This document shows, in pieces, positions 33,438-43,944 of a stretch of 64,000 nucleotides of DNA. The translations under genes were made by a program, and so were the position numbers. Position 1 is the first letter of the stretch, and the number at the start of each line of letters is the position of its first letter. Origin of the DNA: Candidatus Latescibacterota bacterium (lineage in GTDB: Bacteria; JAAXHH01); NCBI GenBank assembly GCA_022821085.1, contig JAJEEG010000002.1, positions 310,001-374,000 of the forward strand, written 5' to 3'. Below the pieces are notes generated by a model. It was not told the DNA's origin. It worked only from the letters and a program-made list of their open reading frames with translations, and did not search any database.

Positions 33438-34241
33438 ATGTTGACCGAACAACAGTATCAGCACTACAAGACCTTCGGGTTTGTCGTCCTGCGCCAGGTC
33501 TTCACGCCGGATGAACTGGACGTGATTAACAGGGAGTTCGACCACGGCCTGGAAGCGGCCTATCGCCACCTGCCCTTCGACGGATCGGTCCGCCACTGGG
33601 TCACGATGATGGGAAAATCCACGCCCTTCTTCGCGAGCCTGCTGGAGGATGACCGCCTTTGCAGTATCGCCGAGCAACTCTACGGCGACGATACGCTGGG
33701 GGTCGCGTCCGACGCGAACCGGTACGTGGGTGACACGCGATGGCATCCGGATACCCACAGCATCCACCAGTACGGCATCAAGTTCGCCTACTACCTGCAA
33801 CCCGTCGGACCGGAGACCGGGGCGCTGCGCGTCATTCCGGGTTCCCACCGCAATCCCTACCACGGCGAGTTGAGAAAGGTGATGCCCGAACTCGGCCTGC
33901 CCATCGACGAAGTGCCGTCCCACGTCTGCACATCGGAGCCGGGGGACGTGGTGGGCTTCGATCTGAGATTATGGCACGCCAGTTACGGGGGATCCGACGA
34001 CCGGCGCATGTGCACCTGCGTGTACTACAACAATCCACGGACGCCGGAAGAAACCGAGGCGACACGGAAGCAGGGGGCGAGCAACGGCAAGGCCACTACC
34101 ACGTACAATCGGCCCGGGGATCCCCTGATCGATCCTTACTGGATCGCCAATGCAGATGGAAGTCCGAAACGGCGGCAATGGCTGGACCGCCTCCTCGAGC
34201 TGGGTTTCTACCAGGACATCATAGGCGGCGAATCACGATGA
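33438..34241 (+). CDS. Phytanoyl-CoA dioxygenase family (PhyH) protein
   Basis: A 267-residue Fe(II)/2-oxoglutarate-dependent oxygenase. The iron triad is H103-x-D105 in RWHPDTHSIHQYG and H180 in LRLWHASYGGSDDRR; the arginine at about 189-190 would bind 2-oxoglutarate. ETGALRVIPGSHRNPYH is also typical. A GGAG site precedes the ATG at 33438. The stop overlaps the start of the HpcH aldolase (ATGA), so the two are translationally coupled. Substrate unknown. Confidence 0.88.
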   Translation: MLTEQQYQHYKTFGFVVLRQVFTPDELDVINREFDHGLEAAYRHLPFDGSVRHWVTMMGKSTPFFASLLEDDRLCSIAEQLYGDDTLGVASDANRYVGDTRWHPDTHSIHQYGIKFAYYLQPVGPETGALRVIPGSHRNPYHGELRKVMPELGLPIDEVPSHVCTSEPGDVVGFDLRLWHASYGGSDDRRMCTCVYYNNPRTPEETEATRKQGASNGKATTTYNRPGDPLIDPYWIANADGSPKRRQWLDRLLELGFYQDIIGGESR

Positions 34242-35014
34242 ACAGCCGCCTCAGGACACTGCTGGACGAAGGGAAGCCCGCCTTTGGGATCCAACTCCGA
34301 TTCGGATCACCCGCCATCGCGGAACTGGCCGGCCTGGCCGGGTTCGACTGGATCCTGATCGACACGGAGCACGCGCCGCAGACGCCTGTGACCGTCCAGG
34401 CCCAGATCCAGGCGGCGTGCTGCACGCCGGCCACGCCGATCGTCCGCGTCGCCCGCACCGACCCGGACCTGATCAAGCTGTACCTCGACATGGGTGCCCT
34501 GGGGATCGTCGTCCCATTCGTGAACACCCCGGAGGAGGCGAAGCGGGGGGCCGATGCCTGCCGCTATCCGCCGCGCGGTACGAGGGGATGGGGACCTCAC
34601 CGTGCAGCGGGTTACGGGCTGTTCGAAAAGGAATATACCGCTGAAATTGACCACATGGTGATGTACGCGCCGATAATCGAGTCGGTCGAAGCAGTCCGTA
34701 ATATCGACGCCATCATGGATGTGGAGGGGGTGGACGGCTGTATCGTGGGTCCGGTGGACCTGTGCATTTCCCTCGGCATCCCCTTCCGGTTCGACCATCC
34801 GAAATACTTAGACGCGCTTCGCCGCGTGCGGGAAGCCGGTCAGCGTACGGGAAAGCCCGTGGGCCATCCTCTGCTGGGTTCCCTGGATGACGAGGAGAAC
34901 GTCCTCAGGCAGGTTGCAGCAGGCGTGCGTCTGCTGCTCGTCGAAGGCGACGAGCCGGTGTTGAAGGACGGGTGCCGTCGGGCGGTAGAAGCGTTGGCGT
35001 TTCTGCGGAACTAG
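34238..35014 (+). CDS. HpcH/HpaI aldolase family protein
   Basis: A 258-residue class II pyruvate-type aldolase of the 2-keto-3-deoxyglucarate/4-hydroxy-2-oxoheptanedioate group. It has FGIQLRFGSPAIAELAGLAG, FDWILIDTEHAPQTP (metal/catalytic region), VPFVNTPEEAKRGADACRYPP, RGWGPHRAAGYG and GCIVGPVDLCISLG (metal ligand region). ATG 34238 overlaps the dioxygenase stop. Its last 4 bases overlap the end of the convergent methyltransferase gene. With the PhyH partner it may degrade an oxidised sugar acid; this is inference. Confidence 0.88.
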   Translation: MNSRLRTLLDEGKPAFGIQLRFGSPAIAELAGLAGFDWILIDTEHAPQTPVTVQAQIQAACCTPATPIVRVARTDPDLIKLYLDMGALGIVVPFVNTPEEAKRGADACRYPPRGTRGWGPHRAAGYGLFEKEYTAEIDHMVMYAPIIESVEAVRNIDAIMDVEGVDGCIVGPVDLCISLGIPFRFDHPKYLDALRRVREAGQRTGKPVGHPLLGSLDDEENVLRQVAAGVRLLLVEGDEPVLKDGCRRAVEALAFLRN

Positions 35015-36021
35015 GCGCCGGCCGCCGGTTTCCGGGCAATCAGTGCCTGGGTCACCGTCGACTGTCCCAACACGATGGCCAACAGATCGATCATGCAGCA
35101 TACCGACTTGATGACAAAGTTGTCGTAGCTGATCACGCGGTACATGAATCCGGTCGACCGGGGCGCGTGGGGTTCCATGCCCAGTTTGATGCGGAGGCTT
35201 CCGGGCCAATGGCTCGCCTCGACGATGGCGCCGTGAAACGATATCTCCAGGTCGCATCGCCGGACGCAGGCCGCGAAAGCCTTTCGGGAGAACACATGGA
35301 AATGTCGAGGCGTGCTCAGGGCTTGCCACTGGTTCCTGAAGACGTAACGTGACAGCGCGTTCAGATCGGGCGTTTCCAGATAAACTATGCCGCCGGGCGC
35401 CAGATGATCCGCAATCCAACGGACCAGCCGTTCGGGATCGGTCACGTGCTCGATGGCATGTTGGCAGATGATGGCATCGAACTGTTCCCCGCACTGTACG
35501 TCCTCGATAGGACCTTCGATAAGCGTTACGCCGCGATCAGTAAGGTATGACCGGGCCTCGGGCTCGAACTTGAGATCATTGGCGAAGAGTTGGAGCGGAA
35601 AGGGCGCTAGTTCCGCCAGGTAGGTCAGATTCCCGCCGAATCCGGCGCCGATATCCAGCACCCGGGAACCGGCCTGGAGATTCGCGATCACCTTTCGGTT
35701 CCATCCCCGGTCGAGTACGTTGAGCTTCAGCCACCTGAACGGCGCAAACGCGGGGTACGCTGTTTCCATGACGCGGACCGTGTAACTCCTCGGATAGATA
35801 CGATCGATGTCCTCCATCCGGACCCTCGGCGACAGGTACACGTGACCGCAATCCGCGCACGCCACGAATCGGAACCGGTTGTCGCAGGTTCGGTACTCGT
35901 AGTCGTATCCCTCGAAGACCGGCCGCGGCTTTGTGTCCGAGTTCCCGCACATCGCGCAGGCGACCGGGACGAGGTCCAGTTCGACGCCACTGCCTATAGG
36001 GTTCATGGGATTATAGGCCAT
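35011..36021 (-). CDS. Class I SAM-dependent methyltransferase with N-terminal zinc-finger
   Basis: A 336-residue protein. Four cysteines (C22, C25, C55, C58) form a probable zinc site, as in sugar C-methyltransferase-like proteins, followed by a Methyltransf_23 core with RVLDIGAGFGGNLTYL and FDAIICQHAIEHVTDPERL, then GGIVYLETPDLNALSRYVF. A C-terminal part extends to KPAAGA. Starts are possible at 36021 or 36006. It lies just behind atpC in the same direction, with a hairpin in the spacer, but its function fits the glycan genes on the other side better. Confidence 0.83.
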   Translation of the reverse strand: MAYNPMNPIGSGVELDLVPVACAMCGNSDTKPRPVFEGYDYEYRTCDNRFRFVACADCGHVYLSPRVRMEDIDRIYPRSYTVRVMETAYPAFAPFRWLKLNVLDRGWNRKVIANLQAGSRVLDIGAGFGGNLTYLAELAPFPLQLFANDLKFEPEARSYLTDRGVTLIEGPIEDVQCGEQFDAIICQHAIEHVTDPERLVRWIADHLAPGGIVYLETPDLNALSRYVFRNQWQALSTPRHFHVFSRKAFAACVRRCDLEISFHGAIVEASHWPGSLRIKLGMEPHAPRSTGFMYRVISYDNFVIKSVCCMIDLLAIVLGQSTVTQALIARKPAAGA

Positions 36022-36058
36022 GCAAGCGGGAGGGCTATTGCCGAATCGCCCCCTTGCA
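36021..36058 (-). promoter_or_regulatory. Stem-loop between atpC and the methyltransferase gene
   Basis: TGCAAG (36021-36026) pairs with CTTGCA (36053-36058), and further G/C pairs follow after one mismatch. No T run follows, so it is not a standard terminator; it covers the start region of the methyltransferase gene and could attenuate expression after the ATP synthase operon. Confidence 0.35.
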
Positions 36059-36067
36059 GCAGGAGGA

Positions 36068-36469
36068 CTACTGCTGGGTCGCCTTGATGCGGTTGAGCGC
36101 CCGGTCCAGCGAAGCCCTGGCCCGGCCCAGGTCGACGCCTTCTTCGCCGGATCCCAGGCGCTGGCGCGCCCGTTCCTCGGCCTGTTTCGCCCTTTCGACG
36201 TCGATGGCGCCGACCTCTTCGATGGTCTCGGCCAGGACCGTCACCTGGGCCCTGAGCACTTCGACGAATCCGCCGGACACGGTATACTGCGTACGGCCTT
36301 CGTCGTTCCGGATGGTCAGTAGGCCCGGACGCAGCGAGGTGAGCATGGGCACGTGGCCGATCAGCACCTCGAAGTAGCCGTCCGTGCCCGGGGCCAGCAC
36401 GCTGCGCGCCTCGCCTTCGAAGGTCATGCTCGAAGGCGTTACGATGACGAGGGGAAATTCGCCTGCCAT
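36068..36469 (-). CDS. atpC: ATP synthase F1 epsilon subunit
   Basis: A 133-residue rotor subunit that links the c-ring to gamma and can inhibit ATP hydrolysis. The N-terminal beta-sandwich has the conserved LVIVTPSSMTFEGEARSVLAPG, DGYFEVLIGHVPMLTSLRPG and VSGGFVEVLRAQVTVLAET, followed by a two-helix C-terminal region (VERAKQAEERARQR ... ASLDRALNRIKAT). It is last in the ATP synthase operon, 3 bp after atpD. Confidence 0.93.
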   Translation of the reverse strand: MAGEFPLVIVTPSSMTFEGEARSVLAPGTDGYFEVLIGHVPMLTSLRPGLLTIRNDEGRTQYTVSGGFVEVLRAQVTVLAETIEEVGAIDVERAKQAEERARQRLGSGEEGVDLGRARASLDRALNRIKATQQ

Positions 36470-36472
36470 GAT

Positions 36473-38776
<2,304 letters not shown>

Positions 38777-40309
38777 CTACGCGTTATACGTCTTGCTGAA
38801 TTCCTCGACCGCGTCCCGGATGCGCTGCTCGGTGTCTTCGCTCAGTTCCTTGGTCTCCCGGATCTCCCGGCCCACGTCCGAATGGTGCGTCTCCATATGC
38901 TGGAGGAAGGCCTCCACGAAGGGCTGCACGTCGCCCACGTCGAGGTCGTTCAACATCCCGTTGACGCCCACGTAGAGCGAGAAGATCTGTTCCTCGACCG
39001 CCATGGGCCGGTACTGGGGCTGCTTGAGCAGCTCGACCAGCCGTTCGCCGAGGTGAAGCTCCCGCTGCGTGGTCTGGTCCAGACCCGACGTGCCGAACCG
39101 GGCGAAGGCCTCCAGCTCGCGGTACCGGGCCAGCGACGTTCGGAGCAGCCCGGCGACCTGGCGCGATTTCATCGCCTTGATCTGCGCGGCGCCGCCCACG
39201 CGGGAGACCGACAGGCCCACGTTCACCGCCGGCCGCTGACCGGCGAAGAACAGGTTGGATTCCAGGAAGATCTGCCCGTCGGTAATGGAGATCACGTTGG
39301 TCGGAATGTAGGTCGACACGTCCCCGAACTGGGTCTCGATGACGGGCAAAGCGGTCAGCGACCCGGATCCGTATTCTTCGCTCATCTTGGCCGCACGCTC
39401 CAGGAGGCGGGAATGGAGGTAGAACACGTCCCCCGGATAGGCTTCCCGGCCGGGCGGCCGCCGCAGGTTCAGCGACAACTGGCGGTAGGCCACCGCGTGC
39501 TTGGTCAGATCGTCGTAGATGACGAGGGCGTGCTTGCCGTTGTCGCGGTAGTGCTCGCCCATGGTCGCGCCGCCGTAGGGCGCCAGGAACTGCATCGGCG
39601 CCGGCGTGCTGGCCGAGGCCACGACCACGGTGGTGTACTCCATGGCGCCGTGTTCCTCCAGGGTCGCGACCGTCTTGGCGATCGTGGAACCCTTCTGGCC
39701 GACGGCGACGTAGATGCAGACCATGTCCTGGCCCTTCTGGTTGATGATCGCGTCCAGGGCCACGGCCGTCTTGCCCGTCTGCCGGTCGCCGATGATCAAC
39801 TCGCGCTGCCCCCTTCCAATGGGGAACATGCTGTCGATCACCTTCAGGCCGGTATACATGGGTTCGTTCACGGGCTGGCGCTGCACCACGCCGGGGGCCT
39901 TCGTCTCGATCGGGCGGGAATCCGCGCCTACGACAGGGCCCTTCCCGTCGATCGGCCGGCCCAGGGAATCCACCACGCGGCCCAGCAGGCCGTCGCCCAC
40001 GGCGCACTCGACGATCCGCCCCGTCCGCTTGACGGGATCCCCCTCCTTGATCAACTGGTCGTCCCCGAAGAGGATGCACCCGACGTTGTCCTCTTCCAGG
40101 TTCAGCACCATGCCCACCACGTCGTTGGGGAACTCGACCAACTCGTTCGCCATCACGTTGGAGAGGCCCTGCACGCGGGCAATCCCGTCGCCGACCTGCA
40201 GCGCGGTACCTGTTTCGTAGATGTCGACCTCTCTCTTGTAGTCGAGCACCTGCTGCTTGAGGAGTTCGGAGACCTCGTCCGCACGAATTGCTATTTCATC
40301 AAACGCCAT
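38777..40309 (-). CDS. atpA: ATP synthase F1 alpha subunit
   Basis: Non-catalytic nucleotide-binding subunit, 510 residues from ATG 40309, which has GGAGAAG as ribosome-binding site; an upstream in-frame ATG at 40321 precedes that site and is less likely. P-loop [18 protein letters not shown], then [36 protein letters not shown] and the Arg-finger region [21 protein letters not shown] with [13 protein letters not shown]. It follows atpH by 18 bp. Confidence 0.96.
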   Translation of the reverse strand: MAFDEIAIRADEVSELLKQQVLDYKREVDIYETGTALQVGDGIARVQGLSNVMANELVEFPNDVVGMVLNLEEDNVGCILFGDDQLIKEGDPVKRTGRIVECAVGDGLLGRVVDSLGRPIDGKGPVVGADSRPIETKAPGVVQRQPVNEPMYTGLKVIDSMFPIGRGQRELIIGDRQTGKTAVALDAIINQKGQDMVCIYVAVGQKGSTIAKTVATLEEHGAMEYTTVVVASASTPAPMQFLAPYGGATMGEHYRDNGKHALVIYDDLTKHAVAYRQLSLNLRRPPGREAYPGDVFYLHSRLLERAAKMSEEYGSGSLTALPVIETQFGDVSTYIPTNVISITDGQIFLESNLFFAGQRPAVNVGLSVSRVGGAAQIKAMKSRQVAGLLRTSLARYRELEAFARFGTSGLDQTTQRELHLGERLVELLKQPQYRPMAVEEQIFSLYVGVNGMLNDLDVGDVQPFVEAFLQHMETHHSDVGREIRETKELSEDTEQRIRDAVEEFSKTYNA

Positions 40310-40327
40310 TGTCTTCTCCATCGAAGG

Positions 40328-40870
40328 TCATTTTCGAACGAGCGCCTGCCGGACCTGCTGGAGCTGGGTCGCCAGGCTGCTGTCGAACACCAGGTCGCCC
40401 ACGCGTACCACGAAACCGCCGATCAAGTCCGGGTTTACCGTGGTCCGCATGCGAACGCTCTTGCCGGTCTGCGCTTCCAGCCTGTTTTTCAAGTCGTCTT
40501 CCTGCCCGTCGGTCAGCGCCACCGCGCTCACGACGTCCGCGTTTACGATGCCGTCCCATTCGTCCAGGATCGTGCGGCAGGCGTCCAGGATCTCCGGCAG
40601 GTTGCGCGCCCGCCGCCTGGAAGCCAGCAGATAGAGGAAATTAAGGGTGATGTCCTGGACTTTGCCTTCGAATATCTCACCCAGCATGCGTTGCTTTACG
40701 TCCGCGGGTATGACCTTGTCCGTGATGAATTCCACGAAGGGCTGCGAGTCCCGGCACAACTGCTCGAAAGCCGTGATTTCCCCGCGAACCGCGTCCAGGG
40801 TGTTGGTTTCCGCCGCGGCTTCCAGCCACGCCCCGGCATAGCGGTATGCGATGTCTGACTTGCTGGCCAT
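40328..40870 (-). CDS. atpH: ATP synthase F1 delta subunit
   Basis: Peripheral stalk cap joining F1 to the b subunit; 180 residues. The N-terminal helical bundle begins SDIAYRYAGAWLEAAAETN, and the C-terminal part has the characteristic ALTDGQEDDLKNRLEAQTGKS and VNPDLIGGFVVRVGDLVFDSS. Short spacers on both sides (7 bp to atpF, 18 bp to atpA) place it inside the operon. Confidence 0.93.
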   Translation of the reverse strand: MASKSDIAYRYAGAWLEAAAETNTLDAVRGEITAFEQLCRDSQPFVEFITDKVIPADVKQRMLGEIFEGKVQDITLNFLYLLASRRRARNLPEILDACRTILDEWDGIVNADVVSAVALTDGQEDDLKNRLEAQTGKSVRMRTTVNPDLIGGFVVRVGDLVFDSSLATQLQQVRQALVRK

Positions 40871-40877
40871 CGGTCCC

Positions 40878-41384
40878 TTATTCCTTTGAAGGCATCTGAG
40901 CGATGAACTCGTCCACGACCTTCCGGTGTTCCGTCGCGTCCAGGGTGCTGTTCAGGATCCTGCCCGCGATTTCCACCGCCAGGCCGCCCACCTGGGCGCG
41001 CAGTTCGGCCACGGCGTATTCCTTCTCGCGCCGGATCGTGTTGCGCGCCTTCTCGAGCTCGCGCTCCGCGTCCTGCTGGGTCTGCTCGAGGATCCGGCCG
41101 CGTTCCGCGTTGGCCTGGTCGACCGCGGCCTGCATCTTCTCGCGGGCCTCGGTCTCGATTTCCTCGAGCCGCCGCCGGGCTTCTTCGTGCAGACGGTCCA
41201 GTTCCGCCCGGTCCGCGTCCAGTCCCTCCATGCGGTCGCGGATATCCCGTTTCCTGTCTTCGATGGCCTGGGCGATGATGCCGAAGACATACTTCCTCAG
41301 GACGAAGAACAGGACGGCGAACCCGATCATCTGGATGATCAGGGTGCTCAGGTCAATGCCAAGATCGTGCAGTATATCTAACAC
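40878..41384 (-). CDS. atpF: ATP synthase Fo b subunit
   Basis: Peripheral stalk, 168 residues: one N-terminal membrane helix (LSTLIIQMIGFAVLFFVL, about 11-28) followed by a long charged helix (residues 35-150) rich in E, R and A, forming the dimeric stalk. The C-terminus has AVAELRAQVGGLAVEIAGRIL, typical for b. It is encoded between atpE and atpH. Confidence 0.93.
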   Translation of the reverse strand: MLDILHDLGIDLSTLIIQMIGFAVLFFVLRKYVFGIIAQAIEDRKRDIRDRMEGLDADRAELDRLHEEARRRLEEIETEAREKMQAAVDQANAERGRILEQTQQDAERELEKARNTIRREKEYAVAELRAQVGGLAVEIAGRILNSTLDATEHRKVVDEFIAQMPSKE

Positions 41385-41451
41385 GCGCTATGCTCCTTCG
41401 AACGCCGGCGGCACGCTCCTTGACCGGCGCGCGCCGCAAGCCGCTTGTCTT

Positions 41452-41724
41452 CTACTGGGCGAGGCGGCTCAGTTCCATGACCTGTTCGAAGGACGGCAAC
41501 TGGCCCTGGAGCATGAAGAACACCAGCAGGCCGTAGATCGCCAGCGATTCCATGAACGCCAGGCCGATGATCAACACCAGCTGAATGCGGCCGGCGGATT
41601 CGGGTTGACGGGAAATGCCCTGACAGGCCAGACCGGTTGCGATCCCCTGACCGACACCCGAGCCGATAGCCGCAACAGAAACGGCCAGCGCCACGCCAAG
41701 TCCTAAACCCATGTAGTACAGCAT
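41452..41724 (-). CDS. atpE: ATP synthase Fo c subunit
   Basis: Rotor ring subunit, 90 residues, two membrane helices with the polar loop SRQPES (38-43). ATG 41724 has AAAGGAG before it; the frame is open to 41769 but that part is not protein-like. The ion carboxylate is E59 ([10 protein letters not shown]). With Q26 in helix 1, S60 and Y64, four of the residues that bind Na+ in Ilyobacter tartaricus (Q32, E65, S66, Y70) are present at identical spacing; L61 replaces T67. Gly-rich helix 1: [13 protein letters not shown]. Confidence 0.94.
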   Translation of the reverse strand: MLYYMGLGLGVALAVSVAAIGSGVGQGIATGLACQGISRQPESAGRIQLVLIIGLAFMESLAIYGLLVFFMLQGQLPSFEQVMELSRLAQ

Positions 41725-41818
41725 GAAGCGAGCTCCTTTCGGAATGGAGAATGAACTACAACAAATCAAACATCTAAACCAGAATCAGTTATATCGGAAT
41801 CCGTGGCCTTCCTCCCCA

Positions 41819-42631
41819 TCAGTGGTCTTCCTCCCCGTGGTCGTGATCCAGGAACTGGGCCACGTACACGGCGCTGAGCACCGAGAAGATCATCGCCTGG
41901 ACCGTCCCTGAAAACACGCCGAACATCAACATGGGAACCTGCATCGGCACGAAGGGCACCTCGAGCGCGCCGATCAGGAACACCGGGGACAGGCCCAGCA
42001 GCACCAGCACGATCATCTCTTCTCCGAACACGTTTCCGAAGAGGCGGATCGACAGGGAGATGACCTTGGCGAACTCGCCCACGATATGAAGCGGGCACAT
42101 GAGTACGCCCATCCACTTGGGCTCGCCCCAGAAATGCCAGAGATAGGCCTTGAGCCCGATCTCGCGCAGGCCGATGAGATGGGCCGAGACGATGGAGATC
42201 AGTGCGAATCCGAGGGTGGTGTTCAGATCGGCGGTGGGCGACTGCATGCCGGGTATGACGCCCAGCATGTTCATGAACCAGATGTAGATGAAGAAGGAGG
42301 CGAAAAAGGGTATGTACTTCCGGCCGCGCTCCCCGACGATGTTGAGTAAGAACCCGGTCAGACCCTCGACGGCCATTTCGAACAGCGTCTGGACCGAGCC
42401 TTCGGGTATGCGCTTGAACGTTCGTACCGCGATGGTTACGAGAACGAGGACGATGACGAAGACGAGCAGGGTATTCAGCAGGAGATCCGGCTGTCTGACG
42501 GGTTGGGGGATCCAATCGGCCAGCGGGCCCAGCAGGTAAAATATCCCATGTAGAATCGAGTAGTGCGCTTCACCGCTTCCTCCCTCGGACGCCATCTCCA
42601 GAGAGAGGACACTCGACCACGGACCAGTCAA
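41819..42631 (-). CDS. atpB: ATP synthase Fo a subunit
   Basis: Stator channel subunit, 270 residues, with about five to six membrane helices. The essential arginine is in KVISLSIRLFGNVFGEEM. Other family elements: FEMAVEGLTGFLLNIVG, YIPFFASFFIYIWFMNMLGVIPG, and the C-terminal FGVFSGTVQAMIFSVLSAVYVAQF. The last residues are histidine- and acid-rich (DHDHGEEDH). It lies 94 bp before atpE and 12 bp after atpI. Confidence 0.94.
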   Translation of the reverse strand: MTGPWSSVLSLEMASEGGSGEAHYSILHGIFYLLGPLADWIPQPVRQPDLLLNTLLVFVIVLVLVTIAVRTFKRIPEGSVQTLFEMAVEGLTGFLLNIVGERGRKYIPFFASFFIYIWFMNMLGVIPGMQSPTADLNTTLGFALISIVSAHLIGLREIGLKAYLWHFWGEPKWMGVLMCPLHIVGEFAKVISLSIRLFGNVFGEEMIVLVLLGLSPVFLIGALEVPFVPMQVPMLMFGVFSGTVQAMIFSVLSAVYVAQFLDHDHGEEDH

Positions 42632-42643
42632 AGGACAACCTCC

Positions 42644-43105
42644 TTACCGGTAAGACCGCTTCGGCTTGTTCAACACGGCGGTCCAGTCTGCCCGATTATC
42701 CGATGAACCCTGTCTCATGACCAGGACAAGGCCGCACAGGGTCAGCGTGAAGGGAATCAGGGACACGCCCGTAAGCAACCCGATAGGGTGGAACCAGTTC
42801 CCCGAAGTCACGAAATAAAGCACGATGCCCAGCAGCGGCAACTTGGCCATCAGCAGCAGGAACAGCTTGTTGCGGTTCCGCTTGATTTGTTCGCCGGGCG
42901 TCACGAAACGGCGGACCAGCCAGGCCGTGAGAAACAGCATCATCAGACCGATCATCGACCCGACGAAGAAATTGACGGCAAGCAGGTCCGCGCCCGCCAC
43001 GCGCGCCGCGATGGTGCCGACGATGGTCAGCACGGCACTGATCCGGTAGACGCGGGGCAAAAACCGCCTCAGCGGTTCGCCGTCATGTTCAGTGATTTGC
43101 GCCAT
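42644..43105 (-). CDS. atpI: ATP synthase subunit I (AtpI-like)
   Basis: A 153-residue protein with four hydrophobic helices (about 20-35, 42-65, 83-102, 105-130) joined by short basic loops (RRFVTPGEQIKRNRNKL). It is recognised by topology and by position between atpZ and atpB. Subunit I assists assembly of the c-ring. Low sequence conservation makes this a context-supported call. Confidence 0.78.
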   Translation of the reverse strand: MAQITEHDGEPLRRFLPRVYRISAVLTIVGTIAARVAGADLLAVNFFVGSMIGLMMLFLTAWLVRRFVTPGEQIKRNRNKLFLLLMAKLPLLGIVLYFVTSGNWFHPIGLLTGVSLIPFTLTLCGLVLVMRQGSSDNRADWTAVLNKPKRSYR

Positions 43106-43358
43106 CTCTCTCCCGTTCCGCCGCTTCGATCTTCCTATTCAGCCGTCTCAGCGTCCTCGCCATCTCCAGGAACCCGGCCACGACCCCGAGCATGGCGCCG
43201 ACGACACCGCCCCAGGGATTCCACTCAGGCCAGACCCGTTCGACCTGGTGACCCAGGAAGTACCCGATCGCGGTGGCGAATACCAGGGTCAGGCCGATTA
43301 CGGCGAGCTCCCCGGCTTCCCTCATGTACTGCCATTTGCCCTGCGTGTCCCTTGCCAT
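43089..43358 (-). CDS. AtpZ/AtpI-type putative Fo gene 1 protein
   Basis: An 89-residue protein with two membrane helices, of the ATPase_gene1 family: ELAVIGLTLVFATAIGYFLG then GGVVGAMLGVVAGFLEMARTL, with a charged C-terminal helix. It overlaps the atpI start by 17 bp. In other operons the pair AtpI/AtpZ is proposed to help c-ring assembly or divalent ion uptake. Confidence 0.8.
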   Translation of the reverse strand: MARDTQGKWQYMREAGELAVIGLTLVFATAIGYFLGHQVERVWPEWNPWGGVVGAMLGVVAGFLEMARTLRRLNRKIEAAERERDGANH

Positions 43359-43382
43359 AGCCCATCATTGAAAGCCCGTCAA

Positions 43383-43892
43383 TCAACGCCCGTAAGAATA
43401 CTTCGATTCGCCTGATTCGTCTGATTCGCCTGGTCCGCCCGATCCGCCCGATTCGGTTGTACCGGACACACCGGATGCGGCGCCGTCGCCGCCGTTTCCT
43501 CCGTCCACGCGGTCCGCCTGGCTCGCCCGGTCCGCCTGATTCGCCCGGTCCGCCCGGTCCGCCCGGTCCGATCCGGCGGGTTCGTCCATCATGGCCGAAT
43601 TCCCGTGGAAGACCGCCCCTTCCTCGATGACGAGGGTCTTGGTGTTCAGGTCGCCGACCAAGGTGGACTTGCCGCCCAGGAGAATGTGTTGCGATACGAT
43701 AAGGTGGCTTTCCACGTATCCATGTATGACCGCGGTCTTGGATTCTATGGACGATCCGACGATCCGGCCGGTCTTGCCGACCTCGACCCCTTCGGTGGCT
43801 CTCACGTCGCCGTGCACGGTGCCGTCTACCCGGACATTGCCCTCTATGTCCATCGAGCCGTTCATTTCAGCACCTTTGGCTATAATCGTCAT
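43383..43892 (-). CDS. Bactofilin with 9-bp-repeat-encoded tail
   Basis: A cytoskeletal polymer-forming protein of 169 residues. The beta-helix core is at about 8-100 (MDIEGNVRVDGTVHGDVRAT, GRIVGSSIESKTAVIHGYVE, LVGDLNTKTLVIEEGAVFHG). The C-terminal 60 residues are low complexity: DRADRADRANQADRASQADR and a Gly/Ser/Glu-rich end, encoded by two arrays of a 9-bp unit. Bactofilins often sit beside an M23 peptidase and direct cell-wall shape; the M23 gene is directly upstream here. Confidence 0.9.
   Translation of the reverse strand: MTIIAKGAEMNGSMDIEGNVRVDGTVHGDVRATEGVEVGKTGRIVGSSIESKTAVIHGYVESHLIVSQHILLGGKSTLVGDLNTKTLVIEEGAVFHGNSAMMDEPAGSDRADRADRANQADRASQADRVDGGNGGDGAASGVSGTTESGGSGGPGESDESGESKYSYGR
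43405..43458 (+). repeat. 9-bp tandem array 1 in the bactofilin gene
   Basis: Six adjacent 9-bp units on the plus strand: GATTCGCCT, GATTCGTCT, GATTCGCCT, GGTCCGCCC, GATCCGCCC, GATTCGGTT. They encode the Gly/Ser/Glu-rich end of the bactofilin on the minus strand. Confidence 0.8.
43511..43573 (+). repeat. 9-bp tandem array 2 in the bactofilin gene
   Basis: Seven adjacent 9-bp units on the plus strand: GGTCCGCCT, GGCTCGCCC, GGTCCGCCT, GATTCGCCC, GGTCCGCCC, GGTCCGCCC, GGTCCGATC. In the bactofilin they give the DRA/NQA/SQA tripeptide repeat. Confidence 0.85.
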
Positions 43893-43944
43893 ACCGCACT
43901 CCTGGAATCGTCCTGCGCCAGACGGACTGCCCGATCTGAACGGG

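Noticed and set aside
43405-43573. CRISPR array as explanation for the regular repeats
   Set aside because: The units are 9 bp without unique spacers and lie inside an open reading frame; no cas gene is present.
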